Below are positions 50,914 through 54,833 of a stretch of DNA of 54,833 bases, piece by piece. Position 1 is the stretch's first letter. Each line of letters begins with the position of its first letter. The notes under the pieces were generated by a model that saw only the letters and a list, made by a program, of their open reading frames with translations, did not search any database and was not told the origin of the DNA. The stretch comes from an uncultured Coriobacteriaceae bacterium (GTDB lineage Bacteria; Actinomycetota; Coriobacteriia; Coriobacteriales; Atopobiaceae), in NCBI GenBank assembly GCA_902788705.1, contig CADALE010000017.1, positions 1-54,833 on the forward strand, read 5' to 3'. The position numbers were made by a program, and so were the translations under genes.

Positions 50914-52506
50914 CTACTCCTCGTCCTCCTCGGCGGCAGGGCGGTTGGTTACCAGGTGATATACCTGCACGAACAGCGCACCCAGTATCGCCGCGGCAAA
51001 CGAGCCGACCAGGATGGCCACCTTGGCGCTCATCACGTCGAAGGAATCGCCGTACGCCAGGCCCGAGATGAGGATGGACATGGTGAACCCCATGCCGCCC
51101 ATGATGCCGACGGCTATCACCTGGTCCCACGTCACGTTCTTGGGCAGTCTGGCGAAGCCTATCTTTACCAGCAGGAACGTGACGGCCACGATGCCGATGG
51201 GCTTGCCCAGCACCGCGCCCAGGAACACGCCCCTCGTGACGGAGTTGGCCAGAACGGCGCCGAGGTCGGCTCCCACCACGCGAATCTGCGCGTTGGCGAA
51301 GGCAAAGAGCGGCAGCACGAAGAAGTTGACGAACACCGAGATGTTGCGCTCGGCACGCTCCAGCGGCGGCGTGACATGGTGCATCACGCGCTCCACCGCG
51401 TAGGCCGACTCGGTGAAGTCGTGCTGGCCCAGCACGTGGGCTTGGTCGTCGTAACGGTCGTCCAGCTCCTTGGCGCGACGGCCCAGCCAGTCGCGCAGGG
51501 CCGCAAGCCGCACGTCGGAGCGCGCCGGCATGAAGAACGCCAGGATGACGCCCGCGAGCGTGGCATGGATGCCCGAGTTGTACATGCAGAACCACAGCAC
51601 CATGCCCACCAGCACATAGGGCTTGAGCGAGTACACCTTGGCACGATTCAGGGCCCACAGCACGATAATCACCACCAGCGTGGCGGCGCACCAGGCGATA
51701 TCGGGCGTCTGCCCGTAGAACAGCGCGAGCACCAGAATGGCCAGGATGTCGTCGGCGATGGCCAGCGTCTGGAAGAACACCTTGGTCTCCATGGCAACCT
51801 TGTCGCCCAGCAGCGACATCACGCCTAGGGCAAAGGCGATGTCGGTGGCGATGGGCACGGCCCATCCCTTGGGCTCTCCCCCGGTGCCAAGGTTGAGCAG
51901 CAGGTAGATGAGGGCAGGCACCGCCACGCCTCCCACCGCCGCCAGCATGGGCAGCGCGGCCTGGCGCGGTTTGCGCAGTTGGCCCACCGTCATCTCGTAC
52001 TTGAGCTCGATGCCCACCAGCAGGAAGAAGATGGCCATCAGAAGGTCGTTGATGAGGGCCTCCACCGTGAGCGAGAAGTAGAGGGGCCCCACCTGCGCGC
52101 GGACGGGCGCCTCAAGCATCTCGTGCACCAGCTCGTAGGCCGGCGAGTTGGCAACCACCACGGCCAGCAGCGCCGCCACCACCATGACCGCGGCGGCGAT
52201 GGTTCCGTTGGACGTGATCTTGTCGAGCGCCGACTGCTGCTCGAGGCGCCTCACCACCGCCGGCTCACGAATGATGCCGGGCCTGCGACGTCCTTTGGAC
52301 GTGGCGGCCTTCGAGGCGCCATCACCTGCCGAGGCACCCTGGCGCTCGGCCGAGGCACCCGCCTCGCTCTGGGCCGCATACGTGGCCCTCCTTGCTCGTT
52401 TGTGCCGACGCTCGCCCTGTGGCGCGGCGCCCTGAGCCTGCTGCGGCCCACCTGCCGGCGCGTTCTGGGCGGCCGCCACGGCATCCCTCTCGTCATGCTC
52501 TGCCAT
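50914..52506 (-). CDS. nhaA: Na+/H+ antiporter NhaA
   Basis: A 530-residue antiporter that exports sodium in exchange for protons. The ion-binding aspartates are in ATDIAFALGV and IADDILAILVLA, both kept, and the 12-helix NhaA core spans about residues 95-525. The first 90 residues are a hydrophilic Ala/Gly/Gln/Arg-rich extension (KRARRATYAAQSEAGAS) not found in E. coli NhaA. The C-terminal tail is acidic (AAEEDEE). GAGG lies eight bases before the ATG at 52504-52506. Confidence 0.93.
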   Translation of the reverse strand: MAEHDERDAVAAAQNAPAGGPQQAQGAAPQGERRHKRARRATYAAQSEAGASAERQGASAGDGASKAATSKGRRRPGIIREPAVVRRLEQQSALDKITSNGTIAAAVMVVAALLAVVVANSPAYELVHEMLEAPVRAQVGPLYFSLTVEALINDLLMAIFFLLVGIELKYEMTVGQLRKPRQAALPMLAAVGGVAVPALIYLLLNLGTGGEPKGWAVPIATDIAFALGVMSLLGDKVAMETKVFFQTLAIADDILAILVLALFYGQTPDIAWCAATLVVIIVLWALNRAKVYSLKPYVLVGMVLWFCMYNSGIHATLAGVILAFFMPARSDVRLAALRDWLGRRAKELDDRYDDQAHVLGQHDFTESAYAVERVMHHVTPPLERAERNISVFVNFFVLPLFAFANAQIRVVGADLGAVLANSVTRGVFLGAVLGKPIGIVAVTFLLVKIGFARLPKNVTWDQVIAVGIMGGMGFTMSILISGLAYGDSFDVMSAKVAILVGSFAAAILGALFVQVYHLVTNRPAAEEDEE

Positions 52507-52621
52507 TCGTGACCTCGTTTCCAAGCCACGTCGTGCAGACGCGGCCAGCCTGCCGCGCGCTCCGACCTGATTCCTTGGCCCCGCGACAACCCGCGCGTGG
52601 CCCTTGCCATCACATGCCCGG

Positions 52622-53239
52622 CTAGCCCTCGTGGCCCACGACGTGCGTCTCGAGCGCGAGCATGTGGTCGACATACACTGTGTATGCTAACAGGAACACC
52701 GCATTCTCGAGAAGCCTCTCCAGCTCGCCCGGAACTCGATTTCCGCTCGAATCCACAAGCACCAGCTCGCCGTCATGGCGCTCGGGATGCCCCGCGGGAT
52801 CCTCGGGAAAGAGCCCGGCCATGGCCCGCTCAAAGAGCCCGACCACCGCATCGTAGGCACGCTCCACGTCGATGTTCAGCTGGGACGACAGCATGAACAG
52901 CTGGCCAATCTGCGCGATGGACAGCACCCGCTTGAAGGCGCACACAAACAGCAGCGTGGCCAGGTGCCGGCGTGTGTAGCGCTTCCGCACAGGCGCAGGG
53001 ACGATGCGCTGCTTCACGTAGTTGTTCACCATCGAGCCCGTAACCAGCTTGTCGCTGGTCACGCACATGAACGACAGCTCGGTGGACACCAGTGAGAGCA
53101 CCTGGTCGAGGTACAGCTCGATGCGGGGCATCTCCGCAACCCGCGCGATGTGTAGCGAGCGCATGCGGGTGGCAAGCTGGCCATACGCCACCTCGAAGTC
53201 GAACGCGTCGTCCGGCACCGCAACCACATCCCCTGCCAT
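52622..53239 (-). CDS. DUF1836-family regulator
   Basis: A 205-residue protein. MPRIELYLDQVLSLVSTEL and TGSMVNNYVKQRIVPAPVRKRYTRRHLATLLFVCAFKRVLSIAQIGQL match DUF1836 proteins, which have a MerR-like winged-helix layout and are presumed DNA-binding. The ATG at 53237-53239 is chosen because a candidate promoter would start transcription near 53306, inside a longer possible frame from 53314; GAGGG precedes it. The effector and targets are unknown. Confidence 0.75.
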   Translation of the reverse strand: MAGDVVAVPDDAFDFEVAYGQLATRMRSLHIARVAEMPRIELYLDQVLSLVSTELSFMCVTSDKLVTGSMVNNYVKQRIVPAPVRKRYTRRHLATLLFVCAFKRVLSIAQIGQLFMLSSQLNIDVERAYDAVVGLFERAMAGLFPEDPAGHPERHDGELVLVDSSGNRVPGELERLLENAVFLLAYTVYVDHMLALETHVVGHEG

Positions 53240-53312
53240 GGCACGCCCTCGCATCCCGTCATGCCGCCTCGCCACCAAGGCACTGCGGCGCCTGCGTCTG
53301 GTCGTCATGTCC

Positions 53313-53340
53313 ATGATATGACAATTTCTGACTATCAGAA
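53313..53340 (-). promoter_or_regulatory. candidate promoter and operator of the DUF1836 gene
   Basis: TTCTGA (53335-53340) and TATCAT (53313-53318) on the minus strand have a 16-base spacer. TTCTGA-N3-TCAGAA (53326-53340) is a perfect inverted repeat that contains the -35 box, a good position for autorepression. Confidence 0.45.
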
Positions 53341-53453
53341 CACCTAGTTTCTTGTACTAGATTTTGAAGGCTCCCCTAAGGGCCGTCGCGTCGCGCGTCG
53401 CGGCGGCGCCCTCCGTTCCTGGGCCCATTTGTGACCCCACAACATCAGATGCA

Positions 53454-53519
53454 CACAATCAAAGCGTCCATCCGCCCCATGCGACCCGCCCAGGCAATGC
53501 TTGATTGTGGATTCGTTTC
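53454..53519 (+). promoter_or_regulatory. long-range inverted repeat upstream of carB
   Basis: CACAATCAA (53454-53462) and TTGATTGTG (53511-53519) are perfect nine-base arms around 48 bases, extended by GC after a one-base bulge. They could form a stem in a carB leader, or be paired binding sites. No PyrR-type sequence was recognised. Confidence 0.35.
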
Positions 53520-53592
53520 ATGTCGGGTCGCCCCAACACCAACCTGTGTACACTGTGCACGGCAATAATCCGAGACAGAGAGCGAGGTTGCC

Positions 53593-54833
53593 ATGCCCAA
53601 GCGTACGGACATCCACAAGGTGATGATCATCGGCTCAGGCCCTATCATCATCGGACAGGCCTGCGAGTTTGACTACTCAGGAACGCAGGCCTGCAAGGCC
53701 CTGAGATCACTGGGTTACGAGATCGTGCTGGTAAACTCCAACCCGGCCACCATCATGACCGACCCCGGCACCGCCGACCGTACCTACATCGAGCCCCTCA
53801 ACGTGGAGCGCCTCACCGCCATCATCGAGAAGGAGCGTCCCGACGCCATCCTGCCCAACCTGGGCGGCCAGTCGGCCCTTAACCTCTCCTCCGAGCTGTC
53901 CAAGACCGGCGTGCTTGACCGCTACGGCGTGAAGGTCATCGGCGTACAGGTTGACGCCATCGAGCGTGGCGAGGACCGCGAGGCCTTCAAGGAGCTCATG
54001 GGCGAGCTGGGCATCGAGATGGCCCGCTCCAAGGTTGCCTACAGCGTCGACGAGGCCGTGGACATCGCGCGCGAGCTGGGCTATCCCTGCGTGCTGCGCC
54101 CCGCCTACACCATGGGCGGCACGGGCGGCGGCCTGGTGTACAACGTGGAGGAGCTGCGCACCGTGGTCAAGCGCGGCCTGGCCGCAAGCCCCGTGCACGA
54201 GGTGCTGGTCGAGGAGTCCGTCCTTGGCTGGGAGGAGCTCGAGTTCGAGGTGGTGCGCGACGCCAACGGCAAGATGATCACCGTCTGCACCATCGAGAAC
54301 ATCGACCCCATGGGCATCCACACCGGCGACTCGTTCTGCGTGGCCCCCATGCAGACCATCGCGCAGGCCACCATCGACCGCCTGCAGGAGAAGAGCTACC
54401 GCATCGTGGACGCCGTCAAGGTGATTGGCGGCACCAACGTGCAGTGGGCCCACGACCCCGTGAGCGACCGCGACATCATCATCGAGATCAACCCGCGTAC
54501 CAGCCGTTCCTCGGCACTTGCGTCCAAGGCCACGGGTTTCCCCATCGCGCTCATCTCGGCCATGCTGGCAAGCGGCCTCACCCTTGACGAGATCCCCTGT
54601 GGCAAGTGGGGCACCCTTGACCAGTACCATCCCGACGGCGACTACGTGGTCGTGAAGTTTGCCCGCTGGGCCTTCGAGAAGTTCAAGAGCATCGAGGATC
54701 GCCTGGGCACGCAGATGCGCGCCGTGGGCGAGGTCATGAGCATCGGCAAGACCTACAAGGAGGCCTTCCAGAAGGCCATCCGCTCGCTTGAGCAGGGCCG
54801 CTATGGCCTGGGCTTTGCCAAGGACTTCAACGA
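53593..54833 (+). CDS. carB: carbamoyl-phosphate synthase large subunit, 3' end beyond window
   Basis: The first 413 residues of CarB, which makes carbamoyl phosphate for pyrimidine and arginine synthesis. GSGPIIIGQACEFDYSGTQACKAL, NSNPATIMTDPGTADRTY and LPNLGGQSALNLS are the canonical start. The first ATP-grasp domain follows (RPAYTMGGTGGG; EEVLVEESVLGWEELEFEVV-like segment; IIEINPRTSRSSALASKATG). The ATG at 53593 has GCGAGG eight bases upstream. carA is not immediately upstream, which is unusual; the rest of the gene lies outside the window. Confidence 0.97.
   Translation, partial: MPKRTDIHKVMIIGSGPIIIGQACEFDYSGTQACKALRSLGYEIVLVNSNPATIMTDPGTADRTYIEPLNVERLTAIIEKERPDAILPNLGGQSALNLSSELSKTGVLDRYGVKVIGVQVDAIERGEDREAFKELMGELGIEMARSKVAYSVDEAVDIARELGYPCVLRPAYTMGGTGGGLVYNVEELRTVVKRGLAASPVHEVLVEESVLGWEELEFEVVRDANGKMITVCTIENIDPMGIHTGDSFCVAPMQTIAQATIDRLQEKSYRIVDAVKVIGGTNVQWAHDPVSDRDIIIEINPRTSRSSALASKATGFPIALISAMLASGLTLDEIPCGKWGTLDQYHPDGDYVVVKFARWAFEKFKSIEDRLGTQMRAVGEVMSIGKTYKEAFQKAIRSLEQGRYGLGFAKDFN

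Larger units (their letters stand above)
53240..53592. other. divergent regulatory region between the DUF1836 gene and carB
   Basis: This 353-base stretch holds no gene other than the possible N-terminal extension of the DUF1836 protein. It contains a candidate promoter/operator for that gene (53313-53340), a GC-rich segment (53385-53415), an inverted repeat (53454-53519) and palindromes GTGTACAC/GTGCAC (53546-53560) 35-45 bases before carB. Confidence 0.5.

Overview
The window is about 54.8 kb of high-GC bacterial chromosome. By eye it is roughly two thirds G+C, apart from one clearly AT-richer island. The gene content suggests Actinomycetota, class Coriobacteriia (an Olsenella/Atopobium/Collinsella-type anaerobe). 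The basis is a stand-alone monomeric [FeFe] hydrogenase, a RicT/PSP1 protein beside tmk and holB in a lineage not known to sporulate, DegV, long-form HPF and phospho-beta-glucoside use. This placement is inference from gene content and was not checked by search. Almost all genes lie on the minus strand; plus-strand genes are the HAD phosphatase, the threonine aldolase, one small unknown gene and carB at the right edge.

Layout, left to right. 1-1.4 kb: the N-terminal part of a GH1 6-phospho-beta-glucosidase and a tiny membrane-protein remnant between two related hairpins. 1.4-4.6 kb: aspS, a divergent HAD phosphatase, paired palindromes and a small unknown gene. 4.9-8.8 kb: a MacAB-type ABC export operon with a clear promoter and an unusually long adaptor. 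9.0-11.7 kb: an [FeFe] hydrogenase with overlapping palindromes at its putative promoter, then an RluA-type pseudouridine synthase. 11.7-14.2 kb: an AT-richer restriction-modification island. 14.4-19.4 kb: a LysR regulator, hisS, ilvE and threonine aldolase. 19.4-23.5 kb: two paralogous membrane-anchored SurA-N-like proteins, a DUF3298-like protein, a HEAT-repeat protein and tRNA-Thr(CGU). 23.6-28.4 kb: a NYN-LOTUS protein, a beta-hydroxyacid dehydrogenase, DegV, HPF and a solute-binding lipoprotein. 28.8-33.4 kb: metG, rsmA, tatD and comF. 33.5-39.4 kb: a HerA-like ATPase, rsmI, a GH5-like protein lacking its catalytic glutamates, a five-hairpin intergenic array and a GH13 alpha-glucosidase. 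39.5-46 kb: topA (archaeal-like), tmk, holB, ricT and queD. 46-48.9 kb: a TPR protein, a STAS protein, TatA and TatC. 49-54.8 kb: a class Ic aspartate aminotransferase, a small unknown gene, NhaA, a DUF1836 regulator and the 5' part of carB.

Most content is housekeeping: three aminoacyl-tRNA synthetases, rRNA methylation, replication accessory factors and Tat export. The less ordinary signals are in the non-coding DNA, where several families of small palindromic elements sit between genes, including a 94-bp inverted pair of REP-like units, a near-perfect 36-bp palindrome with a partner 18 kb away, and a composite 101-bp tandem hairpin array. Among proteins, the likely GH5 pseudoenzyme, the archaeal-like TopA, the R-M island and the foldase-less SurA-N paralogues deserve attention.
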